Source: Harmonia axyridis
Lineage: Eukaryota > Arthropoda > Insecta > Coleoptera > Coccinellidae
Assembly: GCF_914767665.1 (NCBI RefSeq)
Contig: NC_059502.1
Coordinates: 30,460,812-30,524,811 of the forward strand
Reading direction: 5' to 3'
DNA: 64,000 bases
Below, one piece after another: positions 13,001 to 28,000 of the stretch. A program made the position numbers and the translations under genes. The notes under the pieces were generated by a model. That model was not told where the DNA came from and searched no databases. It saw only the letters and a program-made list of their open reading frames with translations. Within the stretch, counting starts at the first letter, position 1; each line of letters begins with the position of its first letter.

Positions 13001-16000
13001 CAACGTTTGAATCGTAACCGACGGTTGAACCGTGCGTCAAGTACCAAATTCCGTATACGGATTTTAGTAGTTGACGCAACGGTTGAACCGTCGGTTTTCC
13101 TTTATAATACCGGCCCTTTGTCTAACCACTCGAACCTTATTCTATATTATAAAACTGCAGACATTGTGAGAAATGATGAAGCGAATAAAAAAATTCGTCC
13201 ATCCACCATCAAGGCCTTTTCCCAAGAAAAAATTAAGGAAACAAAATTTTGAAAAATCCTCACTTCAACTAAAAATTTCCAATGAAAAATATTTCATCGA
13301 AATCGGACTCGTGAAACTCGAAATATTGAAATCCTGGAAATGTCAAGTTTGTGAGTGCGTATATATTTTATATCCGAAAGAGCTGAAATTTCAACGGAAA
13401 TACTTATCACCGGACTCATTACCGAATGTCGTAAACTTCAGACTAGTAGAATGCGAAATATTAAGGTTCCAGAAAATCTCTCTATATTCTTAAATCGCTT
13501 ATATGGAACGACATTTGGAACGAATATTCTGTGATCGTGTCTTCCGGAATCGCTTCAATTCCTCCTCTGCAGAGTGCCACAAATTGATGGAATGATATAT
13601 TGATAATGGAAAGCGTCATTCACCTCACACCTGACATTATTCCCAAGACTAACTAAATATTATATTAAATATATTTTATTGATCGAAGACAATTTTTGTC
13701 TGCAATCGGTAGTTCTCAAAGGTCATGATGCGTATAGTGGGTTTTCCTCGTAATTACTGGAAATTTGAAAGTTACGTTCATGTAAGACTGATATTTCTGC
13801 TACGTCAGTTTCAGATATACCTACTCCTTTCATAGGGGACATCACCATGTGTTAACTATACGTTTATTCAATTTGTCCAAGTCTTCTTCTTCTTCTTCTT
13901 TTGTCCAATTAATTTTGTCAATAAATAAATCGAAATTTTCGGTTTTCAAATTTTATGAAATAACGTAGTCGTCGATAAAATCACTTACCGACGACTTAGC
14001 AAATAGTAAATGTTCAGCAGATTTAAAAATGAAATAATTATTCTAGGATGATAATCACATCAATTAAAATGGAACACATCAGTGGAACTATTAATATTGA
14101 TGAAAACTGCAACAAACGGTTTCCAAAATTATTTGTTAGAAGATTAATTACGTATCAAAAATATCATGATTAATTATTCATCCAAACTTCCGCTGTCGAT
14201 TACAATACATGAAGAAGATGAATATGTTAGTGACACTTATGTTTGCTTATATCGATTAATTTTTAAATCTTCTTTCTAATATTTCAAAGGGTTTAGAGCT
14301 CAGAAAATTTTTGAATTGAATCAATTAATGATATAATTATATTGCATAGAATAATGGAGAGTTCGAATTGGATTCTCCATCAATTAATTTTTCATTCGAG
14401 TTTCGAGTATTTATGATAAGCGTTAAATAAGAAATGTTCGAAGAGTCATCATCATTTTTTCGGCTTATTCTGTATTTTTCTTCTCGTCGATTTTTAATTT
14501 GTGCTTTTTCTTTTTCTCTCATTACTCCGTACAATGGGGGAATTCTTGCTGGTTTGTACGAAAAAGCTTTTTCTGTTCAAAAAATAATTTTAATAATTTA
14601 CAAAGATTTTATGATCATGCATTTGAAAATAAGTATTGTGACAGCAAGACGTTCTGAAAATATTTTCCTTAAGGACAATTAGTGATCTTTCAGGATCTTG
14701 AACAAACAACATTGAAATGCGAACTATACAAGGTGTTAGTGAATAAGTGTGACAAACTTCAGTAGATGATTCTGCATGAAGAAAATAATGACATTATGCT
14801 ATATAACCCAAATGCTTCATTTTTCGAGATCCGGGATGATGAATACTCTCGGTTTTACTCAAAAACTGACTTTTATTTATTGCTCTAAAACCGAGATATG
14901 CCAATTAAATTTGGTGTATTTCAAGAGGTAGTTATAACGCATTTTCTGACATTTAATTAAAAATTTTCTGTTCCTCATTGGCGCACATACGGGTAATGAT
15001 CCCAATTTTGTTTAAGGAGAAAAAATTGTACGCCACTGAGATATTTCAAACTAACAATCATTTTCAACTTATCCGTTCAATTCATGACAAAAAAATAACT
15101 CCTGCCTTTTTTTCGTATGGGTGACGTTATTATGTAAAAAAAAAAACATCCCTATATTAGATGGTTTTTGATAATGTATTAAAGAAATGAAAACTATGCG
15201 TTAAGATGTTTTATTTCTCTGCATAAAAACGGTGACCTATACGAACAAAAAGCAGGATAAATTGTTACGAAGAATTCAAAAATGATTGTCAGTTTAAAAT
15301 ATGTCAGTGGCGTACCATTTTATCTCAAAAAAATTAAGATTTTTAACCGTAGGCGCACCAATTAGGAACACAAAATTCTTAATTGCATGTCAGAAAATGC
15401 GTAATAACTACCTCCTTACACCCACCATTCAGTCGCATATCTTTACTGGTTTCAGAACAAAAAATAAATAGTCAGTTTTAGATAAAACTTTAACACCCCG
15501 TATCTCGGAAAACGAAGCATTTGCTGACAACGGTTATATGGCATAATACCATAATTTTTTCATGCAGAATCGCCTCTTGAAGTTTGTCGCACTTATTCAC
15601 TAACACCCTGTTTACTCGAGAACAGTCATCAATAAAAATAGGAATTCTGATGGAAACAGTTTGAATGATGAGAATTTCGATAGAAAGATTATCTGAAATC
15701 ACATTTCTAGGATTGATTTGTTGTGTTAAATTCGTTGTGAATTTCATACTTTGCCATTAATATTCGCAAAATAACAAAAAATATAAATGAAATCATAATA
15801 AAATGTGATTTTAGAGGCTTCACCTCAACCCTTGTAAAGTTTATAATAATAATAAATATTAATAATAATAAAAAAATAGATTCTTAGTAAATGAAACAAA
15901 TATGGCATATCCAACAAGATCTGTGAACATTAATTACCCTTAGCTTAGCATAGACTGACTCATCGTACAGGTGTATAAAAATATTTAATAGGCTACCTAG

Positions 16001-19000
16001 AAATTCAAAAATAATAAATAGCTATGATATATAATGAACACAATATCAAACAGGTTTTAATGGAATTAGAGCCAAATTCACAGTGTAAATATTTTCGTTG
16101 ACCATTTTATGTTTTATTGTTTGATTTTCTGCATGAAGAGTATAGCTGAACTGAATTCTATCTATCTATTTATACCCGAAAAGAGAGTAAAGTGGCGAAT
16201 AATATCCCACTCATTCTCCCATAAAGGTTTACCAATAAACAACTTTGAAATTTTCATCAGGTGTCCAACCTCCGAGGTGAGATTCTTTTCAATTCCTGGG
16301 CCGAAATGTATAATGGAGATGGTGCTCCTTTTCCCCACGCCCCCAGAATATATTCCTTCAGCGGCAAGAACGTTCTCACAGATTTATCTTGGCCACATAA
16401 AGTTGTATGGCATGGCGCACTGCTGAATGGAGAAAGGGCCTTAGACACTTCCTGCGATGCTTGGCATTCGTCCTCGAAAGATAAGGTGAGATAATGCTTT
16501 ACAAAATATTTTCTGAAATATTTACGACCGCATTAGGTAGGTATAAGTTATATATGAACATAACACGCTTTCAACATCTCCGAAATCTTCTATCAATTTA
16601 GATTATGCAAAAATCAGAAAATTTAATAGAATATCACAAGGACAGAAAATGAGCTTCAGGAACATGGAGCTATTTTCAATAGCTGAAAGCAAATAGTAAC
16701 ACAAAATATCCATAATCATCTGCTTCCTCAAAAAGTTTTGGACTTTTCGTCAAATAATTTACAGAATTACATTCTAAAAATTATCGGAATTATTGTTTTC
16801 TTTGACTTTTGTTTTGTTTCAAAATTGAAAACTCATTTAGAAACCATATTCTTTCTAATATATTCTCGAATCATTTTTTATTACACTAATTCTTTTTCGT
16901 ATCTATTTTGTCGCCCATTTTTCTGGGCATGAATGTTTTCATCAGATTAGACACGAAAAAGCTTTAATGTCATTTTTTGGCGCTTATTTAAGGGCTTATT
17001 ACAGATCTGCGAACCTTAAACTCTTATTGCTGTTTTATTCATAAATATTTGAGAAATTAATAAAACAGAAGTGCAAAAAGCATTATTTATGAATGTTATA
17101 ATACTCCTTCCTTACTTATTGTGTTAGGTCACGTGGAACAAATAAAAATTTTCTAAGTCGACTAACATTTTGATATTTCAGGATAAAAAATTCATTGGGA
17201 GTTAATGCGTGACTCAATTGTCAAAAATAAACATGAAGGTATGCGCATTTAAAGCACTGATCGTCAGCTGATACATTTCCTGTTAGGTTTTCTGCCTTTC
17301 ACCCTTATTCAGATGTTAAACAATTCAAAGCATTTCGATTAATGTCTTTTTTTACTTTTTTGGAGTACATATTTAGATAAAATGGTATGCCGGGAGTCAA
17401 AGGTATCTAAATAGTAAGGAAGTACAAAACCGTCCTGTTTTGACTTTTTCACCTAGATGAATCACATCAACTCTGAAAATATGATCCAGAATAATATTCC
17501 TCGGGTCCAACCACAATTTAGAAAACTTCAACTGTAATTTGCCACCTTTATTGTTTCACATAAATTTGCATTAAATATCAGTGTCCTGAATCAAGAGAGA
17601 CGCAATACATAACTATAAAATAATAATACCGTCTGATTCTGAATAATTGGTGAAAGTGTCAACCTATATTCAACAGCTTGCTCTCAATTATTAAATACTC
17701 ATAACCGTTAAAGAAGTACTATAACCTATTCTAATGTCGACTGTAAATTAGATATCATAAAATTATAGAGGTGGCAGGCACAAACATCACATGTCCATGT
17801 TAATGTTCACCCTTCGTGATGAGGGTAATATGAAGAAGAGAGAAATATTGAATTCGCAGTATCAAAATTTTAAATATGTCTGGCAAACACATCGAATCAA
17901 ATTACTGTTAACATTCAAATTTAAAAAATAAGTTTTGTAACTATTTTTTGACAGCAAATATTGATTTTTCAGACACATATATCAATCAGCAAAGTATTAA
18001 TTTGCCTGCCTAGGCAGCAAAGTGATTATTCTCAATGTGAATAAAACATTCGATATATTACGAGAATCATTATTTTTGCCACCTTAATTGTTATTTATTC
18101 TTTTCCAAAAAACTGTCAGATATTTCATAAGTTGTCAAAATATAACTATCATGGACATATTCATTTCCATAGAAGCCAATCATTCCTACAATATGGCGAT
18201 TTCTATCAAATTTCCTTCCAAGTTATCACTACAGAAAAATTAAAAAGATTGTGAAAATTGTAATAATTTGCAAATACAATATCCTACATGTATCATTATA
18301 ACAATCGAAGAAGAAATTGAATGTTTAACTCTGCAGCCTAGTACAACAAATAACTATTTTTGAAAGGCAAGTGTAATTCTCCTTTTGTTACGCTCGAAAT
18401 ATTCATTTTTAGCTTCAACAGAATAAAAAATAGTTCGGGCTTATTACCCGTACCAAGTTGGTTTTTACATAATTATACTCCTACATCTGCAGTTGGCATC
18501 ACCAGATTTAAAAACCCTGAAATTTTCCAACTCCATTGAACATCATGAAAACCTTCAGCATTTAACTTCAACCAAAATTCAGAAGCGGCATATCAAGCAA
18601 AAATCACAAAATACCGAATGAAAACATTATTCAGTCAGAAAAAAACAGGAAAGAATAAGGACAAATTTAACCTCAAAACCCATCAAAAGTGCCGCATTAT
18701 ACATTATACTCATAAACATATTAGAATACAAGTATCCCCCTCGTGGTATCGGGTGGTTCATTTAGAGATATTTTTTCTTTTCAATGGAAGAAATTAATAA
18801 AAACAATTTAATTTAATTACACCAAAGAACCATCTTTACAATTATTTTTTTTAAATAATTTATTTAGAATGTTTTCTGCGACTTCGGTTAACAACGTCTA
18901 TTCTGAATATCCAATTTTCAATTACGCGTCTGAGTATTGATAGAGGTATTTGACAATAACACGAGTAATATTGGCCTCCAATGCCTCAATCGTCGTCAGC

Positions 19001-22000
19001 TTATCCATATAGACTTTGAATAGATCCAAAAGAAAAAGTCGAGAGGTGTGACATCACACGAACTAGCCGGCCAATTGGTCGCTACAAAGCAGTTCGCCGA
19101 ATCGCTCTTGCATTATAGCCATGGTTTAACGAGCTGTATGGAAAGTGGCGCCTTCTTGTTGGAACCAAATTTCGTCGAGACCACAGGCTTCAATTTCTAG
19201 CATCGAATCTGTTATCATTGCGCGATAACGTTCATCATTCACACTAACATTCCGGCTGGCCTCTATTTTCAAGAAATATGGACCGATTATTCCACCAGCC
19301 CATAAACCACACCAACAAGTTGTTTTTCTGGATTCAATTTCAGCTCTTGAACCTCTTCGGCTTGTTTATCCTCATCATCATATGCGCAATTTGTTCTATT
19401 CATGAACCCATTAAGCCAAAAATGGGCCTCATCGGTGAACAAAATTTTTGTCGAAAACAGTGGATCTTCTGCAAGCCCAACAACTGAAACGGAAACGATT
19501 CGGTTTATGAATGAGTCCATCATAAATTTTGAAATACCACTGAACAGGAATGGTACTTCAGTTAACACGAGGATGCACAATATGCAATTAAATCCAGTCC
19601 ACAAAAAGTACCTCTAGATGATTCACCCGTTACTTGAGTTATTGACGCTAAAACACATGCATTCATCATATTTAGCGGCGTTCTCTTTGATAAACTTAGA
19701 CTACTTTTTTCATCTCTCGGTAGATGTTTTTTGCATTCTTGGAGAGTTGAAACCTGATGAGGCAGCAAATTGGGAACAATGATAGCAATGCAGAATCTAT
19801 GTATGCCCTCACTTTCAGATCAAATTCGTCGGGAATTTCTGCAAGTGAAGTTAATTCACAGATTTAAATCAATCCCCATACTCAGGGCATAGAACTATAC
19901 TTGTTATCTACCATCGCAGTTTCTGCATCCGATGCTCAAAAAGAAAATAGACGCAGCACTGTCAAATGATAAATACGTCTGAACAACCTACCCAGAAGAC
20001 TTGATATCTACATGAACTGCACGATGCACCGAGTAATAATTTGAGTTTTCTTATCGCAGGTCGGCCTGGCAGGATCCCTGAAAGGCCCCAGGTTACTCGA
20101 ACAAACTTCCTACTCGTGTGACAAGCGTCTGATTCTGCTGTGTATCGAGGCAACAACCGAGCTCTTCGTTCAGAGGAAGCGAAGAGATCTAGATGATATC
20201 AGGTGAGTCATTCCTTTCGTTTCTCCCTTCGTTTTTCATAATTTATGTGGAGGTATCATCTTGAAGATAAATGAAACCGGAATCATTTCGGAGTCTGCAA
20301 ATATTTGAGGGGTTAGTATAACAGAAACTTGAGGATGAAACCTAAGGAAAAGAAGGGTGCTTTGATCCACAATATCAAATACTGAGAATTTCTCTAATTA
20401 ATTGAAGATTCGACATTCGAGTGGAAGAAGAATTATTCTCGGTGACTTTGAACTAATTGAATACAATTCTATAATCTCGGTTTATTCCGTGGAAAGTTCC
20501 TGGAATGATTAAAGGGATCTCTTTTTTATCGGTTATAATAAATTGTTGCTCTTTTAGAAGCAATGTTTTATAATCGATAAAGATATTTTTAAATTCGGAT
20601 CAGATTTATTTAGGTTACATTTGAAAGACCCATTTTTTTTACCGTTAACATTTAAAATCAAAAAATTTAAGGTATGATGAAATAGTGGTTTTTATATCAC
20701 TCAAATCCAAAATATAGGTATCTACTAAGTGGTACCTCAATATAATAATGTACAGTGCATCCCATTTTGGGTGAGACAGCCAGGTTTCACGCTTGTTATT
20801 TAAGATAGAGCCTTGCGGTTTTTACGTTCCTTTTCTACTTTTTTTTGAAACTCAAATTGGTCTAATCAGATTTTGCATAACTATTTCCGTTCAAGAGATA
20901 CAGGGCGATTTTGGAAATTGATACTTTTCGGACCCCTCCTTTATCTCCGAAATTATTAGAAATAATGCTTAGCTAAAAACTACGTCAGAATCAGAATTCT
21001 GCGTAGAATCTAGTAGCGTACTCAATTTTTTTTTCGGGGTATGATTTTGAAGATTCAACACAAACCTATATTTTTTTTAATGGAACACCCTGTATATTAT
21101 TACTTCGTTGGATTCGTAATTTTTTTTCCTTCAAAATGATGTAAGATACTATGTAGGTAGGATGTTCAGAAATATAAAAAACTCTAAAACATCAAATAAT
21201 GATGGTTTTTTTCTTAATCGGCATATAAAAATAGAATCAATAATAATAATGATAATTCATAGCGATGACACCTAGATCAGATTGGTTTTTTCTTCCCAAT
21301 GCTTGCTTGATAAAACAATGCTGCCAAATGCATAATAGCCATAATAACAACAAGAATGTTTGTATCATCAATGATAATTCATAAGAATACCACACTTTGT
21401 TCTGATATTCAAATTCTATTGAAATCGAATAGGCGCTCTCAACTTGTTAAGAAAATATAAATAGGTACCAAAAAGCACCTTTGAGAACTAAGTCGTCTTT
21501 CCACTATTCAAATTCATAAAGAGACGGACATTAAAACAATGATGGACGTTTTTTGATAAAATCGATAAAAACGTCCTTCGATTGATTTGACAAGGTTTTA
21601 GGTTCAAAAATACGATTTCATATGAAATTGAAAAGATGGTTGAGGAATATCAGAGGCTCCTTGAAACTTCAATCAAATAAATTAGGCAGAACAGGGCGGC
21701 GAATTCTTATTTTGCCGGGGCGCCAAAATGTCTGGCCGCGACATTGTCGCTAACAACATGAAATCTTGGACGAAGCTTGGAAGTGTTATTCTACGTATAA
21801 TTCCTCTTATAAACGGAAGCATCGTTTCATCATTTTTCCAGATTCGGCACAGGAGAAAAATTATAAGCGAAAATAATGCGGTAAATCACATTTTGCATAT
21901 TATAATAAACTTAGAGGACGAGCTACTCATATGATCATTTCGAAATTCCACACGAAGATTAAAAACGTAATTTTATGTCTACCTTCAAAAACTCCGACGG

Positions 22001-25000
22001 TTTTATGATCGGTTTTTTCAATAATCTTCTCGAATTTTCTTTGGTTCTGATGGTCACGCGATCAACATAAAATTTCGCAAGAAACTTGAAGTTATTATTT
22101 TACACCTAAATGACACAATTCATTCCAATCGAAGATGGAGTTTCGAAATATTCAGTTCCTAGACCGCTTTTGCTCATTAACGATTCCAACCGTCTTTCCG
22201 TTCGAGAGTTATCGTGTTCACGGATGGCCATCCTATGTCTAACGGACAGACAGAATCGAATTTGGCGACATTTGAAACCTTCATCTACTCAAAATTCAAT
22301 GTATTATCGTATCTGAATTATACAGCGATCTGTTCAGGAAAAAAGCGCTCAAAAATAGACTCAGTTCTAGCCAACCGACAACCCTAATCTCAATGTATGT
22401 ACATTGTTCAGGGTGGTCAAATTTCGATGTTTGAGCACTAGAATTTCGAATCAGAAGAGATATACAAAATCTGATACCCTAGACGCGTTATCTTCTTCTG
22501 AGAAACATAATTTTTTAATTACGAAGCTATGTTCCAAATTAAAGTTTTTTTTTAATGGGAACCCTAGAGTTCTGTGCCATTTTTTGAAAACTTAATCCTT
22601 ACTGATTTAAAAAAAATACAACATCGTTTGGTTTGCATCAATATAAATAATGGTAAGAAACCTCTTTTCATCTAAGAGTCTCAATATTTCTATGGTTTTA
22701 ACTGTTGGAGAGCACAAAAAATAGAGCCATGTCTTTCCATCAATCTCATCATTGCTATGGTTTTCATTAATTTCTAAAAAATTCGAATCTTGACATACAT
22801 ATTTTATAATTTTTTATATCTCAAAATGGATTCGGAAAAAACCACATGATCGACTGTTTCAATCGATATGGTTGTAATGAGATAGATACGTCCGAGGATT
22901 ATTTTTTAGGTCTCCAGAATAAATACACACAAGTACCAATCAATTTCAAATAGCATTTGAAAATAACGCATATATGATTTAACTCAACAATTTAATTATG
23001 AAAAAAAAAAAGAAACAATATTTAACTTCTAATAGTGATAATAGTGATAACAGCAAACCATACGATTTTCGAAATCAGTGAAAATTAGGCTTTCAAAAAA
23101 TGGCACATAAATCTAGTGTTTCAATTTGAAGAAACATAACTTTGGGTCATAGCTTCGTAATTAAAAACCCCGTTGAAAAGACAAATACGCCTCTGGATTC
23201 TACGTAAAAAAGTACCTCTATGATGTTTTAAATTCAAAGCTCCATCATCAGTATTAGCGGAGATATAATTTTTTTTTTTCGATATCACCATATTTCCAGT
23301 TATCGCTTTTAATTCGAAAACAAAATAAGGTAGCCAAAAATGAATACTACTCTTGTTAATTTCTCAGAAAAAGAATGAGGTGCCAGATATTCTGTGGTAA
23401 AAAAATTGTAGTGCTGAAACATCGAAATATGCCCACCCTGTACAATGCTCACACAGTCCTATTGGAATTGCTCAAGATGTTTCTTCGTTTCGGAGATTTT
23501 CTATAGCACGATGTCATGGCGGAAGATTGCAATGTTCGATTTTTTTTTTCGTCTCTTGAAACCCCACCCTGTTTTCCCCATCCTCCACTCATAACGTTCA
23601 AGATACTCCCTTTGAACATCTAATTTGGGGTCTATCTACATGACGAACTGAATGAGGAAATAGCGATCAACGTTCTCGCTCAACAACAGAACAATCATCC
23701 TAAGTGTGTTTCAAATGAGTTGGCCCTGCTATTCTATATCATTCGTTCAATCACCACTGAGTAACCACGCATATTCAAAAATATATCAACATGGAGATGA
23801 ATTTGCCGGGAAACTTCTCTGACGGTAGAATATATTTTAAAAGTCCATTAGCATTCGGAACTTCGCAGCATTATCAATCATCGCAATGTTAGGGTGACAC
23901 TTTGGAAAGTGATTCCTGTGAAATTATGGATACCCCATTTTTCAAGAAATCTGAAAACATATTTTGCGAGGTGGGGGAGAACATCAGTGATTTCTATCAA
24001 TTACGATCTGATCCATCCATCAATATCATTCCTCGTCCAATTGAATTAGTTACTATAATTTGATCTACAAACTTGTGAAGTTTATTGATAGATTCAGTAC
24101 TTTTCAATGAATTTGAGAAATAACATGAAACTCAATAAGACCCGGTTCTAGCAGACAGATAGCATCGCCAGTGCTTTACCTTTTTTTTTCTCGTTAGTTG
24201 TGGAAACTGGCGAAATTTAATCCTTGTGAGGAAAAGTGAAGAAAGTACCAGTTAGGCTCAGGGCCGTTGCTAGGAGGTAGGCAGGGTAGGCGGTCGCCTA
24301 GGGCGGCATTTCAAGCTTGATCAACAAAAATTATATGTGTAGAAATTCAAAACACCGAATGAGATTTAATTCGGTCAGCAACAACGGGAAGGACGACAGA
24401 CAAATTTAATCAACATCAAAAACCGTCAAAGGTGCCGCATTATACATTATACTCATAAAAATCCAGATGAGGCGTGATCCCCTCTCATTGTGCTGTTTAC
24501 CAGTTATTAACGCTAAAAAAACACATGCACCTATCAGGCTTGTCGGCGTTCGCTTGACGTTGCCGAATTTTATTGCCACTTGGGCTTCTGGATTATTTTC
24601 TTTTCAATTCTCTAATCAGAATGTTGATTCCTCAAAATGGAATGCAAAATATAATAAAACAATTCCATTTCATTACTTCCAATAGATGAATTATATCTAT
24701 GAAAATATATTATAAAATAGAAGTGATGAGAAGAAAGTAGTTGAATCAAAACGTGATTGATTTCCAAGAAGAACTATTTCATCGACCGTTGTTAGATACC
24801 GTACGCTCTCAATATTCCTAACGATCTCTGTCCAAGTCTAGATACGTAATAACTAAGATGTCTATAACACTGGTTTGCTCACTTAATCCTGAAAAACCTT
24901 AGGATTAACTTGGCGACTATTGAAGGGACCGGCCTTCTTGGATTTTAATGGTCTTGATCCCTTTGCACTTGGGGTAGGCATCTTTTCTTATGGCTACGCT

Positions 25001-28000
25001 CAGTCATCTTTCTTCCAATGTCGTTTTGAGGTGAAATCAACAAACATTTGACAAAACAAAAGGAAATTTTGAGATGATACCGTTAATCGGTTAATTCTTT
25101 TTATGGTGCCACCTCAAGGAAAAAAAACGGACCCATTCCCAGCCGAGTCGCCAGAATTATCTTGAACAAAATCTAATCAGTGAACACACCAGTATTTAAG
25201 ACATCACAGTAATGAGAATCGGAGAGCGTAGCTCGATATTTAGACACTAACTAGCGCTCACGCCACGTCCACTTCATTTGTAGTAATAGTAATATCTTAA
25301 TTTCACATCATCTCTCGAAGTACGCGTCCAAATGAAAAACAAGATATGAGGTGTATCTGAATAATTTAATATTTGCTCAGTGAACGATACCCATTAGAGA
25401 TATAGCTTCGTCATTATGTTGTTTGACTGGAACTTCTTCAATCATTTCTTCTGATATATCTTTATTAGAACGGACAAATACTTACTTTTGCTTTATTATA
25501 CATTTACGATATCATCAATTCGAGATATAAAATAATGTTTTCATATCATTATGTACAAATATAATTGAACTGCATTTGTTAGAGTAAGTTTCTGAACGAA
25601 GAGCGTTGAGTAAAGACCTAAGTATATTTCCGATCATATGACCATCCTCTACTCTACTCTCTTAGAAGGTTTATGAACCTCTTGAAATTTACAAGACCTT
25701 GTTCAAGCCGCTTAGGAGGAGACTTGATATCCCTCACTAATCTGGTAATAACCGGTAAGGATATGCATAATTTGAGTCTGCATAATTGCTAGAGGGGCAA
25801 ATACTCGCAGGAAGAATTTTCCTCAAAAAAATAATCAATTATTTATTTTCATCTAGAATATTTTTTCTTGAAAGAAAGGTATATCATGGGCAAAAAAGTT
25901 CATACAAAAACTGTAGGGATATTATTTCACTTGAAACCAATGAATAAAGTATTTCCCATATACTACATTTTTTATGAAGAAGAAAGCGTTCGGAGATATA
26001 GGATGATGCAAAACTTAAAAATCTATGTACGATATTCATAACAGTCAATTTCATTATGTGTATCGGTTTATTTTATACTCATAATGAATGGAATTCGAAT
26101 TCAATCATGGAAAATCACAGAATTACCCCGATAAAACAGGCCAATTGAAAAGTCCCCGGTCTACCATAGTAAAACACATTTTTTTGGCAAAATTCGATAT
26201 TATTATTCAACATAGTTGCCTTCGAGAACGATACAGCGATTATAGCAATCTTCCAACTTTTCGATGCCTTTTTTGTAGTGTGATTTGTCTTTCACTTCAA
26301 AATAGGCCTCAGTTTCGGTCATCACTTCTTCATTGGCGTTAAATTTCTTTCCAGCGAGCATTCTTTTGAGGTCTGAGGACTGGAAAAAGTCGCTGGGGGC
26401 CAGATCTGGTGAATACGGGGGATGAAGAAGCAATTCGAAGCCGAATTCATGCAATTGTGCCATTGTTTTCACTGATTTGTGACACGGCGAATTGTCTTGA
26501 TGAAACAGCACCTTTTTTTCTTCAAATGGGGTCGTTTTTAAACGATTTCATTCTTTAGACGATCCAATAACTCTATATAATAATCGCTGTTGATGGTCTA
26601 GCCCTTTTGGTAATCAATGGTAATCAACCTTGCGCATCCCAGAATACTGATGCCATAAACATGCCAGTTTAATGTTGTCCTTTTCCTCGCTTTGTATTCG
26701 GTTCATCGTGTGCAGTTCACTCAGCTGACTGTCGATTGGACTCCGGAGTGAAATGATGGAGCCATGTTTCATCCATTGTCACACATAGACGCAAAAATTG
26801 AGGTTTATTGCACTTAAACAGCTTCAAACACTGCTCAGAATCATAAACAAGACCATCTACAACAAGATGGCGAGCGAAGAGGATGCGTTAGATGAGCTCC
26901 GCTCGAAAAGTGCGAGTATTTCTACAAAAATTAAAGAAATCAAGGCAATTTGTGTTCATTGTAACAGAAAAGTAATTGAATTCGTCAAGTGCGCGAAATG
27001 TAAAGATATTTTCCACCCATCCTGTCTTACGCAAGCGGCGACGAAGAAATCCACATTGTGCATTCATGAAAGTGAAATTTCTGAGGAAATATCCGAAGAT
27101 CCCAGAGTGTTATTGCATATTTTCCAAGTGCGAATACAATATCTTGAATCCCTACTCAGCGAAACCCAGAGTAAAAATTCTATATTGGTTCAAAACAACG
27201 AATTATTGACGGAAAAGGTGAGAAATTTGGAATCTTCTAAAAAAAAAGAGAATCAACAACAAAAAAAACCCGAAAGTCGAGATAAGGATCACAGTCAAAG
27301 TCAACCTTCTCATATCTCGTCTATGATTGAGTCAACTTCTGTGGTGCAGAAATCCTCTGTGAACGAACAGAAAGGTCAAAATCGTCAAAGTGACAAGCTA
27401 ACCTATTCTTCAAAAGTAAACAAGGGTTTAAATTCAAGTAACAAAGTACTTAAAAATATGTTACCATCAACATCTACCACAGATGTAACGGCGATTCCAA
27501 ATGAAAATTATAATGAAAACAAAACAATCGTGGAGAACAACAAAAATAAGGACATTACAACACCAGAACAAATTAATTCTGGTTGGAAAACGGTAATTAA
27601 AAAACGAAAATTACAAAATAAAGACAAAATTATATGCACTGGATCTAATAATAATTGCGGAATAACGGGTGCATTAAGGAAGAAATGGATGTATGTAGGA
27701 AAAATAGCGGGAATTGTTAAGGAAGAGGACATTATAAACTATTTGGGAAAAATGGAAGTTAAAGACGGAATAGAAGTGCGAAAACTAGACACGAAGGGTT
27801 CAAATTCGGCGTTCAGTGTGGGTGTTGCATCAGAAGAACTATTTAAAAAGTTGGGCGCCCCAGAATTCTGGCCTGCAGGTGTACTGGTGAGAGAATTTTC
27901 CTTTCGCGGATTCTTCTCTAGGAATAACAAAAATTGAGCAAGCTACAAACTCTAAAGCAGATAACCACTGCACAAATTCAAGAAGACAGTCAAGAAACAT

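Larger units (their letters stand above)
18605..19685. mobile_element. hAT-family copy split by a mariner/Tc1 element
   Basis: 18605-18746 matches 8280-8425 of the hAT element (AAGTGCCGCATTATACATTA...). The homology resumes at 19633 (GAGTTATTGACGCTAAAACA...), matching 8437 onward. The interruption is exactly the TIR element at 18749-19630. The outer hAT ends are not preserved. Confidence 0.75.

Noticed and set aside
26798..26866. Upstream extension of the ORF1 frame from 26798
   Set aside because: This stretch is antisense mariner transposase sequence; the retroelement begins after the TAAACA target copy, so ATG at 26867 is the start.
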